A stretch of 64,000 nt of DNA from Lachnospiraceae bacterium YSB2008. GTDB taxonomy: Bacteria > Bacillota > Clostridia > Lachnospirales > Lachnospiraceae. A program made the position numbers and the translations under genes. Below the pieces are notes generated by a model, which was not told where the DNA came from, ran no database searches, and saw only the letters and a list, made by a program, of their open reading frames with translations. Every line of letters begins with the position of its first letter. Positions within the stretch are counted from its first letter, which is position 1. The DNA lies in NCBI GenBank assembly GCA_000687655.1, contig JHWR01000004.1:156258-220257 (forward strand). The letters run 5' to 3'. This document shows positions 1-8,252 of this stretch, piece after piece.

Positions 1-456
1 CTAATGCTTACTATTACTGAGGAACTTACTATGGAAGAAATGCTGGCAGATATAAAAGAACAAATGAACAATTCCTTGAAATATAGTTCTTGTTCCTTTG
101 TAAGTTCAACCTACGTATCTCCTGTGGAGGATGATTGTATTTGTTTCATGCTTCAGGACGATGCTAGAACCCTATCGGAAAATTGGCATCACCCCTTTGA
201 AATGGTGGATATAGATATTGAGAACAGGGCTTCACAGACATCTCTTGATGTGGAGATTATGACAAATGGAGATGAGCCAAATCTTTATCTTGACTATGCT
301 GCAAGTTTATATAAGAGGGATACAATTAAACATTATGGTGCTCTGATAAAGAGCTTTGCAGATAAACTTATATATTACAGAGACTGTCCGGACATTCGTG
401 TTAGAGAGCTCATCAAAAAAAGAGAAAGTGAGGGACCTTCTAGAGTAAATGAATAA
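1..456 (+). CDS. NRPS-like condensation-domain protein, C-terminal fragment (5' end outside window)
   Basis: The reading frame is open from the first base, so the gene starts upstream of the window. The visible 150 or so residues resemble the end of a nonribosomal peptide synthetase condensation domain, with a stretch (LDVEIMTNGDEPNLYLDYAA) followed by a helix such as closes that fold. The catalytic HHxxxD motif would lie further upstream and is not seen. The last codons overlap the start of the MATE gene by 8 bases, so the two are probably co-transcribed and translationally coupled. This fits an exporter paired with a small nonribosomal or acyl-transfer pathway. The family call is by resemblance only. 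Confidence 0.5.
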   Translation, partial: LMLTITEELTMEEMLADIKEQMNNSLKYSSCSFVSSTYVSPVEDDCICFMLQDDARTLSENWHHPFEMVDIDIENRASQTSLDVEIMTNGDEPNLYLDYAASLYKRDTIKHYGALIKSFADKLIYYRDCPDIRVRELIKKRESEGPSRVNE

Positions 457-2176
457 AAGAACTTTTTGTAAAAATAAGTTTGGTTCAATGCTTATATCAG
501 GTACATTTACTATGGCTGTTTTGTATCTTATGATGCTTAGCGATAGTATTATAGCTGGTCACTTTATAGGGGAAAAAGGTATAGCTGCAATTAATTCAAT
601 TACCCCTGTAACAGGTGTGTCGACTTTCTTTGGATGCATGGTTTCTACTGGAGCTGGTATTGTATACAGTCAGGATATCGGTGCTATGAGAAAAAAACAT
701 GCTGATCAGATATATGGCCAGGGTTTAATTGTTACTTTTGTTATAGGTATTATCTCGGCCGTTATTCTATATTTTATACGTGATTTATATTTTAGCATGA
801 GTGGTGTTACAGGAGAAATATATGATAGAGCTTTAGAGTACTATAAACTTACACCTGTTAATATATTTTTGACGGTTCTTGTTTATTATCTTGAGGGCAT
901 GGTCTTCAGCGATGGCGATGAACTGATAAACAATCTGGGGTATATATTCCAGATTGGCGGAAATATCTTATGTTCCATAATTCTGGCAAAACAATATGGC
1001 ATGATTGGTATAATTATAGGATCTATAATTGGAAATGGGCTTGGCATTATAGTGTCCTGCATCCACTTTTTTAGAAAAAGTAATACTCTTCATTTTGTTT
1101 GGTACTTTAATATAAAAGAACTGATAAAGACGACGCGCTTCAGTATAGTAGATGCTGTGATATATCTATGCTGGTCGGTTATGGATTATGTTTTGATAAG
1201 CTATGTGTCGGTGCACTATGGAGATACCGGGCTGATTACACTTGCGGTGGTGGTAAGCCTTATAGAGTTTGGCGTTGTTTTGGATGGCGTTGGAATGGCT
1301 GTTCAGCCACTTCTGGGAACATATTCGGGCGAAAAAAATCATGTCCTTATAAAAAGGTTGATGCGTATGGCAGTACAAGCAGCTGTTCTAGAGGGGATAG
1401 TAGTAAATGTACTGGTTATAATTTTTGCCAAGCAGTTCTGCGCCCTTTTCGGAATAACAGCTGGGGCAGCACTGGCTCCATCCATAGCTGCGGTTAGAAT
1501 TGTTTCTTTTGGACTTGTATTTTGCAGTGCTGTTTCTCTTTTTACCTCTTATTATATGTTGATAGATCATATAGGTCTTTCAGTAGCTGTTACTGTTCTT
1601 AAAGATGGCATTTTATACTCATTTTTGCCGCTTCTTGGTTCGGTTATAGCGGGTGAAAAAGGAATGTGGATTGCATTTGTTGTTGCTCCGATAGTAACAC
1701 TTGTTATATCGCTGGCGTATGTTTATCTTCGATATGGGAAAGAATTATATCCTTATTTGTTAAAGGATATGGATTCGGAAATATTTGTTTTTGATGATGT
1801 TTTGACAAAGGAGTCGGCAACTGGTCTTTCAGAAAAGGTTGAAACCCTACTGGAAGAGCATAACTATCCTAAGGGTGTGGTGAATAAAGCTGCTTTATTT
1901 GTCGAGGAGATCGGACTTACAATTCTTGAACAGAATAAGAAAGAGAAGAATGGACTTTTGATAGAGCTTTCTGTGTTTTTTGAAGAAAACAGTGCTCTTA
2001 TCATAGAGCGTGATTCTGGAAAAATATTTGATATCACTGATCCTGATCAGAAGATAGAAGGACTTAGTGGATTTATACTTAGCGGTCTCATGGAAATGCA
2101 TAAGGAAAAGGCTTATCTTATAACTACAGGTTATAATCGCAATATGATGAGATTTAGCATTGCTGAAAAACATTGA
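449..2176 (+). CDS. MATE-family efflux transporter with C-terminal histidine-kinase-like ATPase domain
   Basis: The 575-residue protein has about twelve hydrophobic segments across residues 10-440, with a MATE/polysaccharide-flippase type N-terminus (DSIIAGHFIGEKGIAAIN). Such proteins export small molecules using cation gradients. Residues about 460-575 are soluble. They look like the GHKL ATPase fold found in anti-sigma kinases (a segment beginning EKVETLLEEHNYP, then KAALFVEEIGL), although the full set of ATP-binding boxes is not obvious. MATE proteins are usually about 450 residues, so the tail is a genuine addition. The start overlaps the condensation-domain gene, implying joint expression. 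The transporter call is firm; the role of the tail is unknown. Confidence 0.8.
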   Translation: MNKRTFCKNKFGSMLISGTFTMAVLYLMMLSDSIIAGHFIGEKGIAAINSITPVTGVSTFFGCMVSTGAGIVYSQDIGAMRKKHADQIYGQGLIVTFVIGIISAVILYFIRDLYFSMSGVTGEIYDRALEYYKLTPVNIFLTVLVYYLEGMVFSDGDELINNLGYIFQIGGNILCSIILAKQYGMIGIIIGSIIGNGLGIIVSCIHFFRKSNTLHFVWYFNIKELIKTTRFSIVDAVIYLCWSVMDYVLISYVSVHYGDTGLITLAVVVSLIEFGVVLDGVGMAVQPLLGTYSGEKNHVLIKRLMRMAVQAAVLEGIVVNVLVIIFAKQFCALFGITAGAALAPSIAAVRIVSFGLVFCSAVSLFTSYYMLIDHIGLSVAVTVLKDGILYSFLPLLGSVIAGEKGMWIAFVVAPIVTLVISLAYVYLRYGKELYPYLLKDMDSEIFVFDDVLTKESATGLSEKVETLLEEHNYPKGVVNKAALFVEEIGLTILEQNKKEKNGLLIELSVFFEENSALIIERDSGKIFDITDPDQKIEGLSGFILSGLMEMHKEKAYLITTGYNRNMMRFSIAEKH

Positions 2177-2232
2177 CATTGGTGGGGGATTACTATATTA
2201 TAAAATATGAGAAGAGTATCTACTTAATGGGT

Positions 2233-2261
2233 GTGACGTCTTGATTTGCGTACACTATAAT
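2233..2261 (+). promoter_or_regulatory. Possible promoter of the RiPP export operon
   Basis: GTGACG at 2233-2238 and a perfect TATAAT at 2256-2261 are separated by 17 bases. They lie between the MATE gene and the hairpin at 2302. The -35 box is weak, so this is tentative. Confidence 0.35.
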
Positions 2262-2301
2262 CAGACAGACAGCGTAACTACATTACATATCAGCAATCAT
2301 A

Positions 2302-2350
2302 AAGCATATCCACGTGGAGACTGATCCGGTGGATGCGCTTTTTTGTTTTT
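2302..2350 (+). terminator. Intrinsic terminator or attenuator ahead of the RiPP locus
   Basis: AAGCATATCCAC (2302-2313) pairs with GTGGATGCGCTT (2329-2340) with one mismatch and one G-U pair. It is followed by a T-rich run. It may end MATE transcription. If the promoter at 2233 is real, it would instead attenuate the downstream export genes. Confidence 0.65.
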
Positions 2351-2375
2351 CATCATACGAAAGGATCCTTAATAT

Positions 2376-2600
2376 ATGGCAGAAAAATCGATATTTCGTA
2401 AAAAAAGCCTTGAAAGAGTTACATCCCCCGAGCAGCTTGACGACTATATCAAAGTGACCACACCTTCTGTGTGGATGATACTGTTTGCAACGCTGGTTCT
2501 TATCGCTGGGACTTTTTTCTGGGCCGTGTTCGGAAAGATACAGGTCAATACTGAAAACGGAGTAAAGGAAGTGGCACCGATAAGTTATGTCATCAAATAA
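2376..2600 (+). CDS. Internally deleted NHLM-type HlyD secretion protein
   Basis: The 74-residue protein starts like the membrane-fusion (HlyD-type) subunit of NHLM bacteriocin exporters: a KSLERVTSPEQLDDYI segment, then one membrane helix at about residues 30-52. Family members are normally several hundred residues and carry long coiled-coil and barrel domains. Here the helix is followed by only about 20 residues (NGVKEVAPISYVIK), which I read as the family's C-terminal tail. That suggests an in-frame internal deletion rather than a simple truncation. Its last 14 bases overlap the start of the peptidase-ABC gene, so coupling is kept. Whether the remnant works as a membrane anchor or is decaying is unknown. 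Confidence 0.6.
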   Translation: MAEKSIFRKKSLERVTSPEQLDDYIKVTTPSVWMILFATLVLIAGTFFWAVFGKIQVNTENGVKEVAPISYVIK

Positions 2601-4785
2601 GAAGAACAGGATTAAACAGCCGGTGACAAATGGCGTAGCAAAGGTTCCCGTCGTTATGCAGATGGAGGCGCTTGAGTGCGGTGCGGCGAGCCTTACCATG
2701 GTCATGGCTTATTATGGAAAATGGGTCCCCCTTGAGCAGGTCCGGGAGGACTGTGGTGTTTCACGCGACGGATCCAAGGCCGGAAACATCGCAAGGGCTG
2801 CAAGGACATATGGTTTTAATGCCACAGGATATAGGTTCGAACCGGATCAGCTTAAAAAACAGGCCAAATTTCCGTGCATCATACACTGGGAATTCAATCA
2901 TTTTGTCGTTTTATGCGGCTTCAAAAAAGGGAAGGTGTACATCAACGACCCCGCAAGGGGTGATGTCATCATAACCGAGAAGGAGTTTGACGAAGCCTTT
3001 ACCGGTGTTACAGTAGTCATCACTCCGGGCGAAGGATATGAGCCCTCCGGAAAACCCAAGAGCATGATCGCATTTGCTAAAAAGCGCATGATCGGAGCCG
3101 GATCGGCAACTGCATTTGTTGCGATAACAACGTCAGTCACATCAATATGTGCCATTGCTTTGGCAGGTTTTTCCAGGTTCTTCATGGATGAACTGCTTCC
3201 CGGAAGAAATCCTTCACTTGTCGGCGGCTTTATGGCCGCGCTTATAATACTTACCATTGTACAGATCGTTGCGGCATGGATCACTGCGCTTTATTCATTC
3301 CGGATAAGCGGTAAGTTTGCTGCTGTCGGAAATGCTGCATATTTCTGGCATGTCCTGCAACTTCCCATGAGTTTTTTTTCACAACGTATGGTAGGTGATA
3401 TAGAACAAAGACGTCAGGCCAACGCAAACATAGCAAGTATTCTTGTCAATACATTTGCTCCCCTTGTTATAAATACAGCGATGTTGATCTTTTACCTCGG
3501 TGTGATGCTGTCGTATTCGGTTGCGATGACGGCGATAGGCATCGTTGCCATAGCGGTGAATGTTTTTGTGGCATATTTTGTCAGCGCAAAAAGGAACAAT
3601 ATCACCCGTGTCATGATGCGCGACGAAAGTAAGCTGTATTCACAGACGGTATCAGGCATAGAGATGATAGAGACTATCAAATCAAGCGGTGCCGAGAACG
3701 GATTCTTTACCAAATGGTCCGGATATGAGGCGAGCGTTAACAGCCAGCGCGTTAAGTTTGCCGGGATAGATGCAAGACTCGGAAATGTACCTGTGATCGT
3801 CATGGAACTTGTTAACGATATCGTGCTCCTTATGGGAGTTTACCTTATGATAAAGGGCGAGTTCACATCTGGTATGGTACTCGCATTTCAGGGATTTCTT
3901 GTGCAGTTCCTGCTGCCGGCGCAATCACTCATAGAAGCGGGTCAGGGTCTTCAGGAAATGCGTACGCAGATGGAACGTATCGATGATGTCATGGAATATC
4001 CGAAAGATGCGGTACTTGAGCATGCCGATTCTTCGGACGGTGAGGAAAAAACTTTTTCGAACAAATTGTCAGGTAAGCTCGAGCTTAAGAATGTGACATT
4101 CGGTTATTCGAAGCTTTCACCGCCGCTTATCGAGAACTTTAACCTTACACTCGAGATAGGAAAGAGTGTTGCTTTCGTAGGCGGGAGCGGATGCGGGAAG
4201 AGTACACTTTCGCGCCTTATATCAGGTCTGTACCGTCCGTGGGAGGGAGAGATCCTGTTTGACGGCAAACCGGTGGGCGAGATAGACAGGGACCTGTTTA
4301 CAAGCTCTGTGGCGGTTGTAAATCAGGACATCATACTGTTCGAGGATACTATAGCGAACAATATCAAAATGTGGGACAACTCCATCGAGGATTTCGCGAT
4401 GATACTTGCGGCAAGGGACGCACATGTTCATGAGGATATCATGAAGAGGGACGGAGGCTACTCGTATAAGATTCGTGATGGTGGACTTGATTTTTCGGGA
4501 GGACAACGTCAGAGGATCGAGATAGCACGTGTCCTTGCGCAGGATCCGACGATCATGATAATGGATGAGGCCACAAGCGCACTTGATGCTCAGACGGAGT
4601 ATGATGTCGTCTCATCAATAAAAGAAAGAGGTATCACAACGATAGTCGTGGCACACAGGCTCTCAACGATAAGAGACTGTGACGAGATAATAGTGCTTGA
4701 TAAAGGTAAGATCAGTGAGCGCGGGACACATGACGAACTCATAGCTATGGATGGCCTTTACGCGAAGCTTTTGACAAGCGAATAG
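2587..4785 (+). CDS. NHLM bacteriocin-type ABC transporter with C39 leader peptidase
   Basis: The 732-residue protein joins three modules. Residues 20-150 are a C39 peptidase with Cys31 (LECGAAS), His105 (NHFVVL) and Asp121 (NDPARG), which cuts precursors after a double-glycine. Residues about 165-450 form the membrane domain. The C-terminal nucleotide-binding domain has an intact Walker A (GGSGCGKS), signature (FSGGQRQR), Walker B (IMIMDEATSALD) and switch His (VAHRLST). The match is to the peptidase/ATP-binding subunit of NHLM systems, which remove Nif11 or NHLP leaders during export. The Nif11 precursors downstream carry the required GG. All key residues are present, so it should be active. 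Confidence 0.92.
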   Translation: MSSNKKNRIKQPVTNGVAKVPVVMQMEALECGAASLTMVMAYYGKWVPLEQVREDCGVSRDGSKAGNIARAARTYGFNATGYRFEPDQLKKQAKFPCIIHWEFNHFVVLCGFKKGKVYINDPARGDVIITEKEFDEAFTGVTVVITPGEGYEPSGKPKSMIAFAKKRMIGAGSATAFVAITTSVTSICAIALAGFSRFFMDELLPGRNPSLVGGFMAALIILTIVQIVAAWITALYSFRISGKFAAVGNAAYFWHVLQLPMSFFSQRMVGDIEQRRQANANIASILVNTFAPLVINTAMLIFYLGVMLSYSVAMTAIGIVAIAVNVFVAYFVSAKRNNITRVMMRDESKLYSQTVSGIEMIETIKSSGAENGFFTKWSGYEASVNSQRVKFAGIDARLGNVPVIVMELVNDIVLLMGVYLMIKGEFTSGMVLAFQGFLVQFLLPAQSLIEAGQGLQEMRTQMERIDDVMEYPKDAVLEHADSSDGEEKTFSNKLSGKLELKNVTFGYSKLSPPLIENFNLTLEIGKSVAFVGGSGCGKSTLSRLISGLYRPWEGEILFDGKPVGEIDRDLFTSSVAVVNQDIILFEDTIANNIKMWDNSIEDFAMILAARDAHVHEDIMKRDGGYSYKIRDGGLDFSGGQRQRIEIARVLAQDPTIMIMDEATSALDAQTEYDVVSSIKERGITTIVVAHRLSTIRDCDEIIVLDKGKISERGTHDELIAMDGLYAKLLTSE

Positions 4786-4803
4786 AGACATTTGGGAGAT
4801 AAG

Positions 4804-6999
4804 ATGGCAAGCTGGTTCGAGGAGCAGATAGAGCTTCGTAAACAAAACGATATAGAAGCATTTGAGGATTCGTGCCTTAAGATCGCGGGTTCAGTCATGG
4901 GGCTGAAATTGTCTGCCGCACTGCAGAATGAACGAGAACAGGCAACGGATGCAATAGGATCGATCCTTAAATACTATCACATAAAGGTCAGGGAAGTTCC
5001 CGAAAGACTGCAGTCGATCGAGGAAGTTCTTGAGTATCTTCTTCGTCCTTATGGCGTCATGACAAGGCAGGTAGTACTTCGCGAGGGTTGGAGAAAAGAC
5101 GCTTCGGGTGCTATGCTGACAACCTTTGCTGATGACGGCAAGCCTGTAGCACTTATCCCTGCAGGGGCAAACGGCTATAAATATGCTGATCCGGAAACGG
5201 GTATGATGACAAAGGTCACAGCAGCTTCGGAAAAGCTCTTCAGCGGCGAGGCATTTGCTTTTTATAAAGCATTCCCTACAAGAGCGATGACTATGAAGGA
5301 TCTGTACGGATACATCTTCTCTAACCTTGACAGGGGCGGTGTATGTGGCTACTTCGGTTTTGCGCTTATCGCGACCTGTGTCGGAATGCTGATCCCGTGG
5401 ATAAACAGGCTGCTGTTCACGGATATCGTGGCGATGAGGAGTGTATCCGCATTTATTGCGATAGCGGTATTTCTCATATGTGCATCGCTTTCAAGCCTTC
5501 TGTTCGGAACGATACAGGGCCTGTTCCTTCACAGGCTGACGCAGAAGTTAAACCTAAGCATCGAGTCAGCAACGATGATGAGAATCCTGACGCTTCCGAG
5601 TTCATTCTTTACGAAATACACTTCGGGTGATCTTGCACAACGCGTCAGCAACATGAGTATCCTCATATACGAGATACTTAACATGGTCATGACATGTTTT
5701 ACGACTGCGCTGTTCTCGTTCCTCTATATCTTCCAGATAAGATCGTTCGCACCTGCACTTGCGGTCCCTGCTTTTCTTGTGGCAACGCTTCAGATGATAA
5801 CGCTGGTCGCTGCCCTTGTCATAAGATCAAGGTTAAACATGACGCAGATGGAGCTTGGCGCAAAAGAGAGTGGGCTGTCCTATTCGCTTATCGCCGGTAT
5901 CGAGAAAATCAAGCTCTCCGGTGCTGAGCGTCGCGCATTTTCCAAGTGGGCTAATGCATATGCCACGCAGTCAAAGTATATGTATGATCCGCCGATGTTC
6001 GTGAAGGTATTCCCGGCGATCATAACGGCGATATCCCTTACAGGGACGATCATCATATATTATCAAGCGATAAAAACTCATGTGGATGTTGCCCAGTACT
6101 ATGCGTTCAACGCTGCTTTTGCAATCGTATGCGGGGCAATTAAGACGCTCGTTCCGATGATAGAGCCCGCGGCAAGGATAGTACCGACATTTGAACTGCT
6201 TCGACCGGTGATCGAGACGGCACCCGAGATAGCCGAGGACAAACCGGTGATAGAAAAGCTCTCCGGCGGTATTGAACTTAATAATGTTACATTCCGCTAC
6301 AGTGAGGACATGCCTCCGGTGCTCGATGATCTTAGCCTTAGGATAAAGCCGGGACAGTATGTGGCGATAACGGGTAAGAGCGGATGCGGCAAGAGTACGC
6401 TTATGCGCGTTATGCTCGGGTTTGAGAAGCCGCAGAAGGGTGCGGTCTATTATGACGGGCGGGACCTTAACAGGATCGATCTGAAGTCCTTAAGGTCCAA
6501 GATCGGAACCGTCATGCAGAACATGTCGCTTTTTATGGGAGATATATATTCGAACATTGTCATCTCCGCCCCGCAGCTGACACTTGATGATGCCTGGGAA
6601 GCGGCTGAAATGGCAGGTGTAGCCGAAGATATCAGGCAGATGCCGATGAATATGTTCACTATCATAGGAGAAGGCAGTGGCGGCATATCGGGTGGACAGA
6701 AACAGCGCCTTATGATAGCACGTGCCATCGCCCCGAAGCCGAAGATATTAATGTTTGATGAGGCAACAAGTGCACTTGACAATATAACGCAGAAGCAGGT
6801 ATCTGATTCACTTGATGGCCTCAAGTGTACAAGGATCGTGATAGCACACAGACTGTCCACAATAAAGAACTGTGACAGGATCATCGTTCTTGATAAAGGA
6901 AAGATCGTGGAAGACGGAACCTATGACGAGTTGATCGCAGAGAACGGTTTCTTTGCCGAACTCGTGTCGCGCCAGCAGGTTGAGCGTAAGAATGGATAA
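4804..6999 (+). CDS. NHLM bacteriocin-type ABC transporter, second ATP-binding subunit
   Basis: I place the start at ATG 4804, five bases after GGGAG; an upstream TTG at 4792 sits ahead of that site. The protein of about 731 residues has an unusual N-terminal region of some 160 residues in place of a C39 peptidase. It is followed by an ABC membrane domain and a complete nucleotide-binding domain (GKSGCGKST, ISGGQKQR, ILMFDEATSALD, IAHRLST). This is the partner subunit of NHLM exporters, expected to pair with the peptidase-bearing transporter encoded 18 bases upstream. The last codons overlap the sigma-factor fragment. Base composition matches the neighbouring island genes rather than the flanks. 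Confidence 0.9.
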   Translation: MASWFEEQIELRKQNDIEAFEDSCLKIAGSVMGLKLSAALQNEREQATDAIGSILKYYHIKVREVPERLQSIEEVLEYLLRPYGVMTRQVVLREGWRKDASGAMLTTFADDGKPVALIPAGANGYKYADPETGMMTKVTAASEKLFSGEAFAFYKAFPTRAMTMKDLYGYIFSNLDRGGVCGYFGFALIATCVGMLIPWINRLLFTDIVAMRSVSAFIAIAVFLICASLSSLLFGTIQGLFLHRLTQKLNLSIESATMMRILTLPSSFFTKYTSGDLAQRVSNMSILIYEILNMVMTCFTTALFSFLYIFQIRSFAPALAVPAFLVATLQMITLVAALVIRSRLNMTQMELGAKESGLSYSLIAGIEKIKLSGAERRAFSKWANAYATQSKYMYDPPMFVKVFPAIITAISLTGTIIIYYQAIKTHVDVAQYYAFNAAFAIVCGAIKTLVPMIEPAARIVPTFELLRPVIETAPEIAEDKPVIEKLSGGIELNNVTFRYSEDMPPVLDDLSLRIKPGQYVAITGKSGCGKSTLMRVMLGFEKPQKGAVYYDGRDLNRIDLKSLRSKIGTVMQNMSLFMGDIYSNIVISAPQLTLDDAWEAAEMAGVAEDIRQMPMNMFTIIGEGSGGISGGQKQRLMIARAIAPKPKILMFDEATSALDNITQKQVSDSLDGLKCTRIVIAHRLSTIKNCDRIIVLDKGKIVEDGTYDELIAENGFFAELVSRQQVERKNG

Positions 7000-7306
7000 G
7001 CCGGAGAAAAGACCATTTGAGGAAGTATATGACGAGTACTATGAGAAGGTGTTCAAGAGCGTATATGTGAGGCTCCTCCACATGGAGAATACCGAGGATA
7101 TAGTACAGGATACATTTGTTAAGGCTATGAAAGCATACGACCGGTATGATCCGAAGGAAAAAGACATCATGGAATCCCTATTATTCGTTTTCCGACTCCA
7201 AGTTTACGCTGCCTTTTTCATAAATCCCGTTGAATTTTCCGGATTGATGCGTATAATATTATGTAGGCATCAATTGCTTGAAACAAAAACTCTCAGCAGT
7301 TTGTAA
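6992..7306 (+). pseudogene. Truncated ECF-type sigma factor (region 2 only)
   Basis: ATG 6992 overlaps the stop of the ABC gene. The first 60 or so residues (FEEVYDEYYEKVFKSVYVRL, then ENTEDIVQDTFVKAMK) are a typical sigma-70 region 2, which binds core polymerase and the -10 element. After about position 7170 the frame continues with unrelated sequence up to 7306. That sequence includes the promoter of the precursor gene. Region 4, which reads the -35 box, is missing. It looks like the front half of a sigma factor that once controlled the peptide locus, cut by the rearrangement that produced the duplicated precursors. A functional product is unlikely. Confidence 0.7.
7230..7257 (+). promoter_or_regulatory. 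Promoter of the Nif11 precursor genes
   Basis: TTGAAT at 7230-7235 and TATAAT at 7252-7257 are spaced by 16 bases, about 70 bases before precursor 1. It lies upstream of the duplicated unit, so only copy 1 has its own promoter; copy 2 and the maturase would depend on read-through. Confidence 0.6.
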
Positions 7307-7719
7307 ATGGTAAAAAAGGAGGAAAACACATGAACGAGAATCTGAAGAAATTCCTTGAGGAAGCAAGCAAAAATGAGGAACTGAAAACAAAGCTTGAGGC
7401 CCTGACCGACAAAGATACTGCTACGGAGAAGGCAATTGAGATCGCAAAAGAGTATGGCTTTACCCTTACTACTGAGGATTTTAAGGAGACACATGGAGCG
7501 GTGTTATCTGATGATGAACTTGATCAGGTTGCAGGTGGAGCAGGATGTTTGTTTATAAATTCTGATACTCCTGGGAGATGTATTATCTCTGGAAGTTACT
7601 AGATGATCCTCCTCACTTCCCCTGCGGTCATGGTGGAATGGGTGATAAGTCCTTTTATAGACGGCTGCAATCTGTATTGTTAAAGGAAAAAATATGTACT
7701 ACCGATTAAAGGATGACTA
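7305..7719 (+). repeat. Tandem duplication, copy 1 (precursor plus maturase start)
   Basis: This 415-base unit matches 7837-8252 with three substitutions and one single-base indel. It holds the ribosome-binding site, the whole precursor gene, the intergenic region and the first eight codons of the radical SAM gene. The near identity indicates a very recent duplication. Confidence 0.95.
7330..7602 (+). CDS. Nif11-like leader RiPP precursor, Leu variant
   Basis: A 90-residue precursor preceded by AAAGGAGG. Residues 1-70 are a Nif11-type leader (KKFLEEASKNEELKTKLEAL, then DELDQVAGG) ending in the double-glycine where the C39 peptidase should cut. The predicted core is the last 20 residues, beginning AGCLFINSDTPGRC and ending IISGSY. 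It has two cysteines ten residues apart (positions 2 and 12 of CLFINSDTPGRC counted from the first), plus Ser, Asp and Pro-Gly. Such a core suits thioether or other radical SAM chemistry. The adjacent maturase and NHLM exporters complete the pathway. Precursor 2 differs only in one core residue (Leu here, Trp there). Product structure and activity are unknown. Confidence 0.88.
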   Translation: MNENLKKFLEEASKNEELKTKLEALTDKDTATEKAIEIAKEYGFTLTTEDFKETHGAVLSDDELDQVAGGAGCLFINSDTPGRCIISGSY

Positions 7720-7720
7720 G
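7694..7720 (+). pseudogene. Eight-codon stub of the radical SAM maturase gene
   Basis: The start of the maturase (MYYRLKDD) is repeated here with its ribosome-binding site and then runs straight into TAG. It marks the downstream end of duplication copy 1. It is a by-product of the rearrangement, although ribosomes may still initiate on it. Confidence 0.85.
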
Positions 7721-7726
7721 TATCAG

Positions 7727-7836
7727 GTGAACGGGAAACCCAAGTTCTTATACAGCTGGCGACTTGAACCGACCGATCCGCAGCCGAAAGGAAAGAAGCC
7801 CTGCCTGTCACTTCGGGAACTGGAGAAACTCCCATC
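7727..7836 (+). pseudogene. Fragment of a Tn916-type tyrosine integrase (N-terminal arm-binding domain)
   Basis: The 117 bases between the duplicated units encode NGKPKFLYSWRLEPTDPQPK and then a GKKPCLSLRELEKL segment. This resembles the N-terminal DNA-binding domain of Tn916-family integrases, which has a GEPQFVYSWKL-like strand and a later SLRE helix. No catalytic domain is present. The open frame runs on, in phase, into precursor 2, so an extended fusion is formally possible, but the strong ribosome-binding site before ATG 7862 argues against its use. It suggests that conjugative-element DNA was involved in assembling or duplicating the locus. Confidence 0.65.
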
Positions 7837-8252
7837 AAATGGTAAAAAAGGAGGAAAACACATGAACGAGAATCTGAAGAAATTCCTTGAGGAAGCAAGC
7901 AAAAATGAGGAACTGAAAACAAAGCTTGAGGCCCTGACCGACAAAGATACTGCCACGGAGAAGGCAATTGAGATCGCAAAAGAGTATGGCTTTACCCTTA
8001 CTACTGAGGATTTTAAGGAGACACATGGAGCGGTGTTATCTGATGATGAACTTGATCAGGTTGCAGGTGGAGCAGGATGTTGGTTTATAAATTCTGATAC
8101 TCCTGGGAGATGTATTATCTCTGGAAGTTACTAGATAGATCCTCCTCACTTCCCCTGCGGTCAGGGTGGAATGGGTGATAAGTCCTTTTATAGACGGCTG
8201 CAATCTGTATTGTTAAAGGAAAAAATATGTACTACCGATTAAAGGATGACTA
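7837..8252 (+). repeat. Tandem duplication, copy 2
   Basis: The second copy of the unit at 7305-7719. It is 416 bases long because of one extra A after the precursor stop region. This copy runs into the intact maturase gene. Confidence 0.95.
7862..8134 (+). CDS. Nif11-like leader RiPP precursor, Trp variant
   Basis: A 90-residue precursor with the same ribosome-binding site and leader as precursor 1. The leader is identical at protein level and ends in the same VAGG cleavage site. The core differs at one position: Trp replaces Leu directly after the first Cys (CWFINSDTPGRC), and the remainder is unchanged. The maturase start lies 92 bases downstream, so this copy is the one directly linked to the enzyme. 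A change to a bulky aromatic residue beside a putative cross-linked Cys could alter the product, or it may be drift. Processing is expected by the radical SAM enzyme, then by C39 cleavage and NHLM export. Confidence 0.88.
   Translation: MNENLKKFLEEASKNEELKTKLEALTDKDTATEKAIEIAKEYGFTLTTEDFKETHGAVLSDDELDQVAGGAGCWFINSDTPGRCIISGSY

Noticed and set aside
2241..2261. TTGATT at 2241 as the -35 box for TATAAT at 2256
   Set aside because: The spacing is only nine bases. GTGACG at 2233 with 17 bases is the better, though still weak, candidate.
7727..8134. A 135-residue fusion of the integrase scrap with precursor 2
   Set aside because: The frame is open, but a strong AAAGGAGG before the internal ATG, identical to that of precursor 1, marks the real start.
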